NCBI GenBank assembly: GCA_030220185.1
Contig: JASPKZ010003424.1
Location: 1,423,501 to 1,487,500 of the forward strand
DNA length: 64,000 nucleotides
Direction: 5' to 3'
Source of the DNA: Diploptera punctata
Taxonomy: Eukaryota > Arthropoda > Insecta > Blattodea > Blaberidae
Of the stretch, positions 32,365 to 42,927 are shown piece after piece. The notes below the pieces were generated by a model. The model was not told the origin of the DNA. It worked only from the letters and a program-made list of their open reading frames with translations, and searched no databases. Positions within the stretch are counted from its first letter, which is position 1; every line of letters begins with the position of its first letter. Made by a program: the position numbers and the translations under genes.

Positions 32365-32585
32365 TCCAAAGGAAAACATAGGAGAAAGATTCCGAATATA
32401 ATGTATGGACACGTCAGAATTGTGTCTGAGTGAAGATTACAAAACAAATATTAAGGAATGGATCCTAGCAGACACACAGAAAAAAGGGCGACCAAATAAT
32501 ATATGGTTACTGGATGCATAGGTTTCCCTGACTTAAGAGTTCGGACCGGATCAATGGATGGATAGAGTGTAATGCCGTTTGGTTT
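32365..32585 (+). pseudogene. LINE-B tail, decayed
   Basis: Plus-strand pieces: YGHVRIVSE, then WILADTQKKGRPNNIWLL. Matches the 'GHV.RM....W.P...R.RGRP' signature with shifts. The GGACCGGATCAATGGATGG end has no microsatellite. Confidence 0.6.
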
Positions 32586-32844
32586 TCGAAAGAGAACGAC
32601 ATAAGTTGTAAACCGGGTTTTTATTGTTTTGTACTAATATTAGGCCTATTACCTTATTTTATAGATCCATATTTCGAAGCACGCTAACACACGGTGCAAA
32701 AACTTGGCAGTAGAATAAACATTTTAGATTCAAACTATTGTCTAATGAAGTGGACAGTTTTAGACGCTCAACTAGACATTATAAATTGGAAAATTCAGAA
32801 ATATAATCACGAGACTACACATGAAAGTCCAAAATTCAATATTA

Positions 32845-33112
32845 GATTTTGTGAGGTACAGCCAACTAGAATGGTATATTCATATACGTAGAATTCCAGA
32901 GAAAAGATTACCCAGACAAACTTTGGAATTGATTCCACGTGGGAAAGGAAGGAGAGGCGACTTAGATTTAAATGGATGAAGGAATAAGAAGATATATGAG
33001 GGAGATAGATCTGGAAGAATTGGAATGGGAAGATGGAGAAGAGTGGAGAAAAATGATAAAAAATTTTAAAAAAGTTTGGGCACAGGAAGATGTTTTATTA
33101 CATTGTAAACCT
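32845..33112 (+). pseudogene. LINE-B tail, longer C-terminus
   Basis: Plus frames: YSQLEWYIHIRRIPEKRLPR, IPRGKGRRGD, then after a shift FKWMKEIRRYMREIDLEELE and WEDGEEWRKMIKNFKKVW. The final segment is a conserved C-terminal extension in one LINE-B subfamily. A LINE-A end directly follows. Confidence 0.72.
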
Positions 33113-33118
33113 GTTTAT

Positions 33119-33376
33119 AACTAACTAACTCACTGGCACTATCGAACCCGCAGGCTCATGGCCGCGCGGACATAAGCTCTCCTTACATCCCTATTCTGAG
33201 CTTGTTTCCAATCATTCCCTGTATAATTACTACTTCCTTCAAAATCGCGTGGAGGTTTAATGTTATGCTCCCACCTCATTCTTCTGGTCTAACCAACTGG
33301 GCGTTTTTCCATCTGTTTTTCCTGCCTACACGAAGCTTTCCATGCACGTCTTTCATTCTCATTCGTGCCACATGTG
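33119..33376 (-). pseudogene. LINE-A 3' end
   Basis: Minus strand: NVWHV-type LINE-A coding in broken frames, then TTATGTCCGCGCGGCCATGA and the GTTAGTTAGTTA terminus. It ends upstream at a (TAAA)n run (33380-33402). Confidence 0.82.
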
Positions 33377-33457
33377 TTATAAAATAAATAAATAAATAAA
33401 TAAATATGTACAGCGTTATACTCCATTTACATAAATGCTCAGAATTATACTACTATT

Positions 33458-33820
33458 AATATTTAATTTTAGGAAGTTATATTTTGAGGTTATTTTAATT
33501 ATATTATTTTTGGTCTTGACCATCTTACCTCAATATTAATGTTGATTTGTTCTTGGACATGTTTTCATAAAACAATTCTGTTTTATCGTCAGCCTTTCTC
33601 CCAGACTTGTTTTATTATGTGCCATTAGTTGCAGCAACCACCTGGGATGTCGAATGTCAGCTCCATCCTGTACAGGGTGCAACAATAATGCAACATAAAT
33701 AAAACCAGTCTGGTAACGCTGACTAGTGAAACAGAATTGTTTTTTTAAACATGTCCAAGAACAAATCAAACAATTAATAGAGTGAGGTAAGATTGTCCCA
33801 ACCAAAAATAATATAGTAGT
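33458..33820. mobile_element. Foldback retroposon R, copy 1, 13-bp duplication
   Basis: Flanked by the identical 13-mer TTATACTACTATT at 33445-33457 and 33821-33833. It starts with a 50-bp unique lead (AATATTTAATTTTAGGAAGT) and then carries inverted arms of about 110 bp: TTTTGGTCTTGACCATCTTA at left opposes the right arm ending AACCAAAAATAAT. The second copy is at 61660-62379. The variable, long duplication points to target-primed retroposition rather than cut-and-paste. Confidence 0.8.
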
Positions 33821-33967
33821 TTATACTACTATTGTTAAAACGTCATTATTCAACTAGGAAAAAAGTAATGAACGCTGTTGAGGGTTTGCTTTTACCTGCG
33901 ATGTGAACATTTGACGTTACAACTATTGCTCAATTCAAAAGGACGTAACATGCGAGTTGCATTGCTT

Positions 33968-34300
33968 CTTCTTCTTCTTCTTCAAGGTTTAGGCTTAATT
34001 ACCAACCTCTTCCGGCTCCAAATTGCTGCTCTTTCCATCTTTTCCTTGGTCTTCCTAAGCTTCTTCTTCCTCGTGCTGAATAGTTGTATGCTGCTTTTGG
34101 TGTTCTATTCTCAGTCATCCTTGCCAAGTGTTCTTTGCAGTTTGTTCTGTATTTCTCTATTGTTGAGTTTAATTCCTCTATTTTTAGTGTTGTCTCATTT
34201 CTGTGTTATGTTTTTTGTCTGTTCTTTGATATCCTGCTATTGGTCTGAGGAATCTCATTTCAGCAGCTTGTTGTGTTGTCACTGTCCATGAGAGTTGTAT
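33968..34300 (-). pseudogene. LINE-B tail with (GAA)n end
   Basis: In reverse complement: 'DSDNTTSC.EMRFLRPIAGYQ' like sequence, 'NRELQRTLGKDD' region and 'RKKKLRKTKEKMERAAIWSR', then GGTAATTAAGCCTAAACCTT and (GAA)n at 33966-33983. Frames are shifted. Confidence 0.68.
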
Positions 34301-35029
34301 TGCAATATTTAAATTCCTCTGAGAATAATTTAAAAACATATTGTGGGTTTTTTGTTAGTATCTTAATGTTAAAAAATAACATTGGTTGCAAAAGTAGAAT
34401 AAAGTAAAGTACTTATCAGAATATTTGCAATAGCATTTAAACTGAACATTGAAAACACTCGAGTTTGGAATGTTTTTGGAAGTTGTTTAATTTGTGATGT
34501 GTGTAGTTTTTTTCTATATGTTTTTCACTCTTTGAGTTGGATGCTTTTATCCCGATGTTTGTTAGTATTGTTTGCTCGGGACTTGTATTAGATGTCCTTT
34601 TTTTTTTGGTCGCATTTAATTTTAACGAGCACCAGAGTTACATAGAATGAAATTTAGATGTTGCTTGTGCGATTTTCCGTTTGATGGCTTCCAGCTAACA
34701 ACTCAAAGTTTTAATACATACCTCCTACCATTTCCCAATGTTTAATAAAAAAACTTGTATATTTTTTGGAATGTGTTTTGTATTCTGAAAATATAGTCTT
34801 GTGTAGGAGTTGGTCGACCAATTGATCTCTGGTGTTGTAACAGTATGCTAAGTTACATATTTATACAAATCAATAAAGATGCCAGGGTGACTTAACTGAG
34901 CATTTTCAGATATTAATTTGTTTAAAGCCATGTGACGTTCTCTTTTACTTTTTTATTATTTTTCTTTCTTGTTTTTTCTCATTCACACTGTTTTTCATTC
35001 TTGTTTTACTTTTTTAAACATTTTTTCCT
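34301..35029. other. Unclassified AT-rich sequence
   Basis: A plus-strand reading KFRCCLCDFPFDGFQLTTQ near 34650-34705 resembles half a C2H2 finger but lacks the second His pair. Nothing else was recognised. Confidence 0.3.
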
Positions 35030-35165
35030 TATTCACACATATACACGCAAGGACACGACACACACCCAGTCCCAAGGTGGAGATTTATATTCCCTTACCC
35101 CGCCGGGAATGGAACCCGGGTCGCCGGAGTGGAAGGTAGGGACTACGCCACAGCGACGGACTACT
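35030..35165 (-). mobile_element. SINE-4, reverse copy
   Basis: Plus strand shows CAGTCCCAAGGTGGAGATTT, CGGGAATGGAACCCGGGTCG and GGAAGGTAGGGACTACGCC, the reverse of the 18384-18558 copy. Boxes mostly intact. Confidence 0.85.
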
Positions 35166-35215
35166 CAACCACAACAGAATAATGTTACATTAACGGATTA
35201 ACCAAATCACTTTCA

Positions 35216-35500
35216 AATCCGGAGTACATGTCCGCGGGCACACAATTCTCGATGCAACTCTACCCTGAGCTAATATATTTCCAATCATTCCTTGTATATT
35301 TCCCTCCATACTGCGCGCTTTCCCTCTAGTTTTCCTACAGATAGTTTCTATGTCCTTCTCTCATTCCATACTCGTGCCAGATATCGTGCCCATCCCTGTC
35401 TATATTATACTTAACTGTTCTTATTACATCTAGTTCCCCATAAAGATAATGTCGTCCACTGTTATGTAATTTTGTTTACTCGCTTGTCTTTTCGATATCT
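35216..35500 (-). pseudogene. LINE-A 3' end, decayed
   Basis: CATGTCCGCGGGCACACAAT, TACCCTGAGCTAATATATTT and GCGCGCTTTCCCTCTAGTTT track the LINE-A sequence in reverse. The GTTAGTTAG terminus is lost. Confidence 0.65.
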
Positions 35501-35699
35501 ATTCTGTTAAGTTATTTCATTAATATAAACAAAGAGAACATTGAGAACAAAAAAAAAACTTAATTTTCGCTAATCTCCAAAGGGGGGAAAAAAACATAAA
35601 AGATCTTGTAAATATTAACGCAGGAGTATTACAATGAGCTTTATGATCGTCTTTATGTGCGTCGTGTGATTCAGGGATTACACTTGTGGCAGGAATAGA

Positions 35700-35985
35700 A
35701 GGATGGATGTCTCTGGTCGGTAAAACAGTTACTCTCTTCTTAGAGAAGCAGATCAGAAGGAAATCATAAATTGATGATATTGCTGAATAAATACTCACCA
35801 AAAAGTTACTCTCTTCTCAGGAAAGAAAAAAAACACAAGGGAATCATAAATGAATGACATTGGTGAATAAAAACTCACTAAAACAGTTAGGCCTACTCTT
35901 TTCTTAGGAAAGGACAACATAAACAAATCATAAATTGAAAATATTAGTGAATCAAAACTCACTGAAACTGTTCTCTTCACACTTC
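35700..35985. repeat. Short tandem repeat, ~3 units of ~95 bp
   Basis: The blocks 'AAAACAGTTACTCTCTTCTTAG', 'AAATCATAAATTGATGATAT' and 'GAATAAATACTCACC' recur about every 90-100 bp, starting near 35720, 35810 and 35880. The minus strand keeps an open frame through all three, with recurring SFYSPMSFIYDSL and PEKRVT peptides. Probably non-coding. Confidence 0.7.
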
Positions 35986-36079
35986 ATTAAATACAGATAT
36001 TCCTTATATAAAATTTAATCTTTGTACTCATGTTGCAGTTTTAAATTATCGCTGCACTTTTAATCTTCCTTTATATTAA

Positions 36080-36470
36080 ATCATCATCATCATCATCACT
36101 CCAGGGATTAGGCAATTGCCCGTTCCGACTTCATAATTCATCAGCCCAACGTCTTCTAGGTCTTCCAACATCACACCTTCCTCTTGCTTGATAATTTCTT
36201 GCTAACAATGGATATCTCTCCTTACTCATTCCATCCATGTGATCAATCCATTTCTGTCTGTAATTCGTGACTTTATCCAATAAAGGCTGTACCTTCAGTT
36301 CTTCTCTTATATCCTCATTTCTTATTCTATCAATTCTTGTACATCCTTTAACTTGTCTTAGGAACCGCATCTCTGCCGTCTGTATTCTATCCTTCTGTCT
36401 TTTCACTGGAGCCCAAGTTTCACATCCATACAATATTGTGGGAACCGCCATAACATTGTACATTTTTATC
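36080..36470 (-). pseudogene. LINE-B reverse-transcriptase C-terminus, intact frame
   Basis: A clean 110-codon minus frame at 36131-36463: MYNVMAVPTILYGCETWAPV, RIQTAEMRFLRQVKGCTRID, TNYRQKWIDHMDGMSKERYP and GRCDVGRPRRRWADEL before a stop. The 3' UTR has GAAGTCGGAACGGGC and a (GAT)n tail at 36083-36098. Among the youngest-looking LINE-B copies. The catalytic domain is truncated off. Confidence 0.88.
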
Positions 36471-37182
36471 TTGGTTTTTTATATTAAATATAAATCCTTT
36501 TTTATATTCCACGAAAATGTTTTTTTAACCTTTTTGTCAATGAAAATCGTTACGGTATGTTTGTCACTTGTACTATAAATGTAACTAATTCGCCTCTACA
36601 GAATTTATTAACATGTCGGACGCTTACTGATTTTTCCAATATCTCTTTATTCTGCAGATTTCGCTTTCATTCTTTTATAAGTATTTAACAATTTTTTTAC
36701 AAACTTCATCGATAACATATCAACTTTCCAAATTTCAATTAGTGATTATTTCTCACGTGTTCAGATTAGCTCCTACAAATACGGTGATTGTTTGTTAACC
36801 GTCTGACAAGCTGATGATAACTGAATTTTAAATAATTTCTAAAAACAAATATTATTGAAGTTTTGTGACTTTTATCTTTGACTATTATTTGAAATTTTAA
36901 TATTTTTTCAAGTAGCAGTCAGTTAGAAGAATTTATTTTGAAGTATACCGTAATACCTTTCGACCAATAGAAATCTGGGCATTCTAATGTAAAATATTTA
37001 TTATAAATTACACCTTAACATATAAATCTTCTTCAAGATCTTCATGCACCTTAACAGTTTCTTAAATATCTTTCAAAATATATTAACATACAATAATAGC
37101 ATTAATTAATACTATTTTAACAATCTAAGAATGTAAATTATTGTTTTTTTTTTCATTAAAGCGATTTTTTTATTCGATGCTC
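36471..37182. other. Very AT-rich sequence, nothing recognised
   Basis: No open frame above noise and no repeat match in the window. Confidence 0.35.
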
Positions 37183-37475
37183 CAGGTTGTCATTTTCGGC
37201 ATTTCTGGCATTCTCTCCTGGCTTTGGCTTAATTGTAACCCACTTCTAAAGTTGGGGCGCCTAGAAGGCGGAGTTACGTAACCCCGATGATATGATGGGT
37301 GATAAATGATAATGAAGTGCCAGGAGAGTTCTTAGCCTAAACATAACCTAAATTCCAGACCATGGGCAACCACAGGAATGATTCCCTTTAAGGAAAAATT
37401 CCTATGGTTTGGCCGGAAATCGAACCCGGCACCTCATGAACAGTAGTCAGGAACGCTGACCACTAGTCCATGAGG
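37183..37475 (-). mobile_element. SINE with type-X tail and a different tRNA head
   Basis: Minus strand head: AGCCTCATGGACTAGTGGTC (A box) and GAGGTGCCGGGTTCGATTTC (B box). The tail carries CCTGGCACTTC, CCATCATATCATCGGGGTTA and GCCAGGAGAGAATGCCAGAA. The same tail is joined to the SINE-1 head at 3698-4074 and 47857-48235. Confidence 0.82.
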
Positions 37476-37639
37476 CTGATCACATTAAAACATTTTATTC
37501 AATCTAAAAATGTCTACTTAAATCAATTTTATTAATATAAAATATAATTTCAATAAATTATCAAGGACCTAAATATCCTGTTTTACACAATGAACATTTA
37601 TGAATTTAGAAACTAAATTTCAGGAGTTCCTCTACAAAA

Positions 37640-37860
37640 CAGTGCAAAGTACTTCCAGGTAACATAATTAGTTTTTGTATGTACGAGTACCATGAACCCA
37701 AGGAGGACTGCATCTGTAAATTATACAACCATCCATGCCCCAAATATCATCTAGCGAAGTGTGAAAACAGGACTCTACCACTAAACACTGTAACAAAAGA
37801 CTGGTAAAAGCAAAATTAAATTCAATGTACACATTGTGTTTAATAAAGTCAAAAAAATTA
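37640..37860 (+). pseudogene. LINE-D 3' end with zinc-knuckle-like C-terminus
   Basis: Plus frame: YEYHEPKEDCICKLYNHPCP then KYHLAKCENRTLPLNT, a Cys-x-Cys, Cys, His, Cys pattern as in the C-terminal knuckle of several non-LTR reverse transcriptases. The 3' UTR ends ATGTACACATTGTGTTTAAT followed by AAA, with a polyadenylation-like AATAAA. The end matches 47395-47425. Confidence 0.7.
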
Positions 37861-38279
37861 ATTAGTTTTTGTTTTATAGAACATCAAATTTTACTTATTT
37901 TGTAATAACCCGGTACTGTTTCATAAGCTGAAAAAATGTTTGTCGTTTATGTTCTTAAATAGCTATTAGTTTTTTTTGTATATAGCGATATGATAAGAAA
38001 ATGACGTAACTGGAGATTAAATGGTGAATTTAGTGGAGTGGGCAGTGGCCTGGAGCCTGTGACCAGCAGAGCTGGACCAATTTAGACGTGGTATTGATTA
38101 TCCCAATGTAGAGAGAGTGGGCGGCACCAGAGACCAGGATAAATCCTCTACATTCCTCTCTCAAAAAGAGCCACCACTCATTACCTATTCATAACCTCTG
38201 CGACTATTCATTATTTAATTGAATGCTTTCGTTCCACTTTCGAACGCCGTTGCAAGTTTGTATCGCATGTAGCCTATCT
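37861..38279. other. Unclassified sequence
   Basis: A more GC-rich stretch at 38035-38170 (GTGGGCGGCACCAGAGACCA) has no partner here. No frame recognised. Confidence 0.3.
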
Positions 38280-38860
38280 TACAATATGTTTAGGAACTAG
38301 AATGCTCTTTAATGCTAATGTTGTATTCTTTATTCAACCTGTATGTTTGCCATTCGCTCTCAGGAAAATGTTAGTAGAAACACTTGCAATGCCCCATTTT
38401 GATTATTGTGATACTCTTTTTTTACAGACTTTAATACTATTTTCACCCAAAGACTTCAGCGTGTTCATACTTTTTGCGCACGTTTTATTTGTGGTATTTA
38501 CAAATTTGACCATGTTATACCGTCCCCTGGAACAATTATCGTGGCTTCGTCTAAGAGATCGTAGGACTGTCCATTCCCTATTCCTTCTCTATAAAATACC
38601 TCACACGTCATCGCCTAAATACTTATCACACCGCTTCATCAGACTATGCGAGGTACACAGCCTTGATTTCGATCCCATCAGCACATTGTCCTTTATATCC
38701 CTTCTCATCGCACTGTGTATTATTCATTATCTTTTACAGCCTCACTTGCCAAAATATGGAATTCCCTTTCGCCCTATGTCAGAGACTGCCAAAATATAAC
38801 ATAGTTAAAAAACAAACTAAAGAATTATTTAATAACAAACTAACTTATACACCTCGCTGA
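38280..38860 (+). pseudogene. LINE-C, Jockey-like reverse-transcriptase C-terminus
   Basis: The 165-codon plus frame 38302-38799 reads RKMLVETLAMPHFDYCDTL, then after low-quality sequence LEQLSWLRLRDRRTVHSLFL and LYKIPHTSSPKYLSHRF. The 'LP.FDYCD' and 'L.WL.LRDRR..H.L.L.YKI' motifs are typical of the end of Jockey/CR1-type reverse transcriptases. The reading moves to the frame of 38663-38860 (SLTCQNMEFPFALCQRLPKY). No YADD core is present. Confidence 0.78.
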
Positions 38861-40431
38861 TAGTATTGTTTTAACAATGAATAAATTAAATTATTTATGA
38901 AAATAATATTGATATTAACTTTTTTAAATTTGTTTAAATATTGTATAACTTCTCTATATCTCTGTTTTTTTTATGTGCATTAGACAGGGACAGTTTACCA
39001 AACAATTTAATTTAATCAGTCTTTTCGAAAACGGACCGACCATCTCCAATTTTTCTGAAATTCACTTCTTACATTACTCCATGTTTTGATACCTAGAATA
39101 GATCAACTACACTATTCCTCTACCACTTTCTGACTTTATTCAGTAGCAATTTCTGATTCAGTCCTTTATCCTGAACAAGTTGAATCAGTTTTTTTCCCCC
39201 TCTCCTGTAAAATTTGATCAGCTGTAGATGATCAATTTTCGAAATGACTGATTCAATTTATCTTGCTTGAATACATTCTATTATTTGTTTTAGTCTTAAT
39301 TTTAACTATCATTAACTGGTTGTATTATAAATCGCAGTATAATAGATATTATCTTATTGATAAAATCTTCATTTAGTATTTAATACTAGAGTTAATTGTG
39401 ATTGTTATATTCTGGTGTAATATATGTTTGTTCTGGTGAGTGAAAGAGAAGGCCACATGGCCTTAACTCCACCAGGCTAAATAAATAAATAAATGAAAAT
39501 AAAATAAATAAATAAATAATACAGTTGTGGTCGCAAAACTCGAAAAAATAGTAGGTCGATTGAGTTGAAATGTTGACACAACGTTGCATTCGAATACGCG
39601 CGTGTTCGAGTTCAAACGATTTCAATTTTCAATATGCCTTTGCGTTCACTATGGCTATCAATAAAGTGCAAGAGCAATCTTTGCAAGTGTGTAGTTTGAA
39701 TTTAGGAAACGATTACTTCTCTCATGGGTAATTATACATCTCATGCTCCAGAGTCGGTAAACCGTCTGATATTGTTTATGCAGAAAACGGACAAACAAAA
39801 AAATGTAGTCAATCCTCTAGCATTACAATAAGAAATATTTTCTGTGAAAAAATTTATTAGTTTCATTTCAATCCACATAACCACAGCCACGCAAGGCAGG
39901 GTATTGAATTGAATTATGTGTTTTCTCGGTGATTCTATGTTTGCTAGAACACTTTTATTTATTTTCCCATTCACTTCATACCAAATTGAACCACAGCGAA
40001 GCGTGCCCAGATTTATCTAGTACTGTATAAAAATAAAAGTTTTTTCCTACGTGGCATTAAGACCAAATCAAAATTAATTCCTTACATGAGTGTCCATAAT
40101 ACTTTCAATGTAAAAGGGCATGCCAAAAAAAAAAAAAAGGAAAAACCTGGGACATTTTTTAAAAAAGGTGGGGCATTAACAAAATATAAAAGGAAATTTA
40201 AAAAAAATGTATGAGACAATCATACAAATTGCACATATAAGTTATGCCTATTTTTTATTGTCCATTATAATTGCTTGCTCAGCTACATTATGTCTACTCT
40301 ATCTACACAGGTAGATTGGTAGGTGCATTTGCATTGCTGTAGTTTGATGATTTATGTATTTCATCAAGTAGTTTTTCTTTTGAAATTCTATCATCAAATT
40401 AAGTACATGATACATCGTTAAAATGCGTTTT
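38861..40431. other. Unclassified AT-rich sequence with (TAAA)n
   Basis: A (TAAA)n tract lies at about 39478-39518. A weak fragment with CACATGGCCTTAACTCCACC sits next to it, resembling the end of a retroposon. Open minus frames at 39392-39974 show no domain. Confidence 0.3.
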
Positions 40432-40880
40432 AGCGCGATAGTGCGTCTTGTCGTACTTACCAGCAATGGCGACCATAATTGAAAGTGCAACTTCCTACAT
40501 TTCGGGGTTGCCAACCTAAATAACTATACTGTAGCATTACAATTACACCCACGTGCGGGAAGTAAAACCACTGCCCTTTATGTATACTACATACAGTGTA
40601 TGCAGAAAATATCCAATAGGTAGTGTTAATATACTTTATACGAAACAAATCACTGCATTTTAAATGAACTGAACTTATTCGAAACAATATAAAACAACAA
40701 ATACGTACTTGCGGACATGCTATCAATAATTGTTCTCACGGCCTCCTGTTGTTTCAACTAATAAACATTGCCCACACTGTCAACTTTAGTCAATTGTTTA
40801 TAATGAACGCAAATATTTCCAACAAAGATGTTATTTATTTTACTATTATTTATTATTTTGAAAACACCATCGCGCAAAAA
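40432..40880 (-). mobile_element. Transposon Q, copy 1
   Basis: Matches 58747-59777 in the opposite orientation over blocks such as GGTTGGCAACCCCGAAATGT (reversed here), ATGCAGTGATTTG and GTGTGGGCAATGTTTATTA. Ends carry the inverted motif GCGCGATAGTG / CACCATCGCGC. No long frame. Probably a non-autonomous DNA element. Confidence 0.7.
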
Positions 40881-41090
40881 ATAATGTACAACGCACGTTT
40901 TTGAAGAAAACTTTCGGGACAGTGGGACATTTTCCAAAAAAAGCAGGACTGTCCCGGTAAAAACGGGATGAATGGACAACTTAGTACACAAACATACAAG
41001 ATAATTTGGTTCAAGTGAAGCAGGAAGCGGATTTAAAGGACCTTATTATATTCGTGGAATAAACCAATTAAGACAATTGTAATGTAATTC
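40881..41090. other. Short spacer; possible retroposon scrap
   Basis: Contains TTCGGGACAGTGGGACATTT and a similar CAGGACTGTCCCGGTAAAA hairpin-like pair. No family assigned. Confidence 0.3.
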
Positions 41091-41279
41091 CACCGCAGTG
41101 GTCTCTGTGTAGTGTCGCTGTCTCGAAAGCGACGGCCCGGGTTCGCTCCCCGGTCGAGACAAGCTTCCTGGGTAATGTTTATTTTCGGGTTCCCCTTACC
41201 TTGTAAGACAAATGCCAGGAAACTTTGATGCCCAAACAGTCCTCTAAGATCATCTGGCCATCATAATCATCATATTCTC
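41091..41279 (+). mobile_element. SINE-1-like with altered tRNA head
   Basis: CCACCGCAGTGGTCTCTGTG begins as SINE-1, but the anticodon arm reads GCTGTCTCGAAAGCGACGGC, unlike the usual GCTGCCTTGTCACGCAGCGG. B box GGGTTCGCTCCCCGG. The body GTAAGACAAATGCCAGGAAA is shared. The tail is missing. Confidence 0.8.
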
Positions 41280-41452
41280 CATGTTTTTTTATAAATATGA
41301 AAGTCAATAGTGTGTTACGTCTTAAATGTTGTCTGTCTTGGAGGAGGTTCTGGATTGAGATGATCACTCTTTCGAGGAGGTCCTCAATGTCCTTGTGTGT
41401 TAAAAAGTATGTGTGAGATTCAAAGTTTAAATTCATCTCCTTACAAGTTGTG

Positions 41453-41708
41453 TAGGTTTTTATCGGGGTTTTCCTCACCTGTAAGACAAATGTCAGGAAA
41501 ACTTTAAGGCCCAAACGGTCCCCGAAATCATATGGCCATCATCCTTATCATTATCATCCTTGCCATTATCATCATCATCCTTCACCAGTGTGGAAAGCAA
41601 CGGGAAGCTACCACACCTACACAATTCCCTAATAAAGCTGCAAGCATAGCATGAAAATGCTATGATTGCAGTGAAGGACCTGCCTTCAGGCAGAATTACT
41701 ATGGATGG
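41453..41708 (+). mobile_element. SINE-1, 5'-truncated, type-Y tail
   Basis: Starts within the body at AGGTTTTTATCGGGGTTTTC and runs to the tail CCTGCCTTCAGGCAGAATTA and CTATGGATGGA. Separated from the previous head by about 170 bp that matches neither. Confidence 0.85.
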
Positions 41709-41722
41709 ACAAGTTGTGTCAT

Positions 41723-41880
41723 GTAAGGCCCAGGTGTCGTGGTACATGCAAATATACTAAATTGCTTCTTCGTTGTCATTTTCGGTTTATGGCGAATCGC
41801 TGTAAGGCCCGGGTGTCGTGGTACATGTAAGTATACTAAATTGCTTCTTCATTGTCATTTTCGGTTTATTGTGAAAACAG
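41723..41880. repeat. Tandem duplication, 2 x ~87 bp
   Basis: TAAGGCCCAGGTGTCGTGGT and TAAGGCCCGGGTGTCGTGGT start near 41737 and 41804 and are followed by nearly identical ATACTAAATTGCTTCTTC and ATTGTCATTTTCGGTTTAT. A related AAGACCCGGGAGGTGTCGCG occurs near 59841. Confidence 0.75.
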
Positions 41881-42429
41881 GTCAAAAGGCCTAATTTCAA
41901 GAAGCAGAAGAAGAAGTGAATATGATCGAAGAAGATTTGGAAAAAGCAAAAAAAAAATCATGGGTACAACCTGAATAACTGAATTCCTTCAGAGTTTGCT
42001 AAGACTGAATTACAGCCAAATATCCTACATCTGATATGGCCTCGAATGTTCAAGCGTCTATAATAAGAGTGAAATTAAAAAAAAAATGGTGTGTTTGTTT
42101 TATTTTGTTTAACATGGCTGTTTTATGGCAGATTATTTCAAGGAAGTTAGATGTGTAATATTCCGTTAGCACATGTGGAAATGACCGCTGTGGATGTATT
42201 TAATGTTAACTCATAAAAAAAGAAATGCAACTAGGAAGAAGATGGCGGTGATTCAAATAAATACCTGTCTCATGTGTTAGTGATAATTTGTGAAGTATTT
42301 TTATCTTGGCTTGTTTTCTCAGACAGCTCGTCTGCTATTTTCATCTCTTCTAAATATACATATTTTTCTTCTGCTTTTTTGCTATTTTTATAATCTAGTG
42401 TTTCTAGTTAAACTGTGGGTCGAGGTTCA
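41881..42429. other. Unclassified AT-rich sequence
   Basis: Nothing recognised. Confidence 0.3.
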
Positions 42430-42735
42430 CAATTGCATCCTCAAATAATAGCAAGTCCTTGGAGTATACTGTTCCCATTACATATCTTAGGAGGGAATTA
42501 AGGCTTTCACCTTTCTTGACAATCGGAACGAGATATCAGCGGGTTGTCAGTCCTATGTAACGGCCGCCTTTACCCAGAACTTAGTTTGTACTCATTTCTG
42601 TCAGAGGCTGAGTCAATTCGAGGTTAATGGTGTTGATGGAGAGTTTGAGCGAGTTTAAAATTCCTGGCGTCATCAGGACACGAATCCTCCGGTTTGTAGT
42701 GTATTGCCTTAACCAACTATGCTACGGCGTGCAAG
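42430..42735 (-). mobile_element. SINE-3, diverged reverse copy
   Basis: Plus strand shows CGGGTTGTCAGTCCTATGTA, CGGCCGCCTTTACCCAGAAC and the reversed A box TTAACCAACTATGCTACGGC. About three quarters of positions appear to match the copy at 2643-2938. The B box is damaged. Confidence 0.75.
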
Positions 42736-42927
42736 CCTTGCAAACTTTGATGAATCTTTCTATGTCTTAGTTTAATATTTTCCCTTCGTAGAACCATGCC
42801 ACTTAGGACCATTGAGAGGGGAATTTACCTGAAAGCCGTAACTTAAGAATAGCTCAATTGGCTGCCATGTTTATTTTCTCACAAATAACTGGATACATAC
42901 CGTACGTTATAATTTAATCTTTTGTAT

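Noticed and set aside
33878..34291. 137-codon plus-strand hydrophobic frame as a membrane protein
   Set aside because: The leucine-rich reading comes from the reverse complement of a LINE-B tail and a (GAA)n tract.
34650..34705. C2H2 zinc-finger exon
   Set aside because: Only the Cys pair is convincing; the His pair and flanking fingers are missing.
34932..35201. 89-codon plus frame as a gene
   Set aside because: Its second half is antisense SINE-4 and its first half is a T-rich run.
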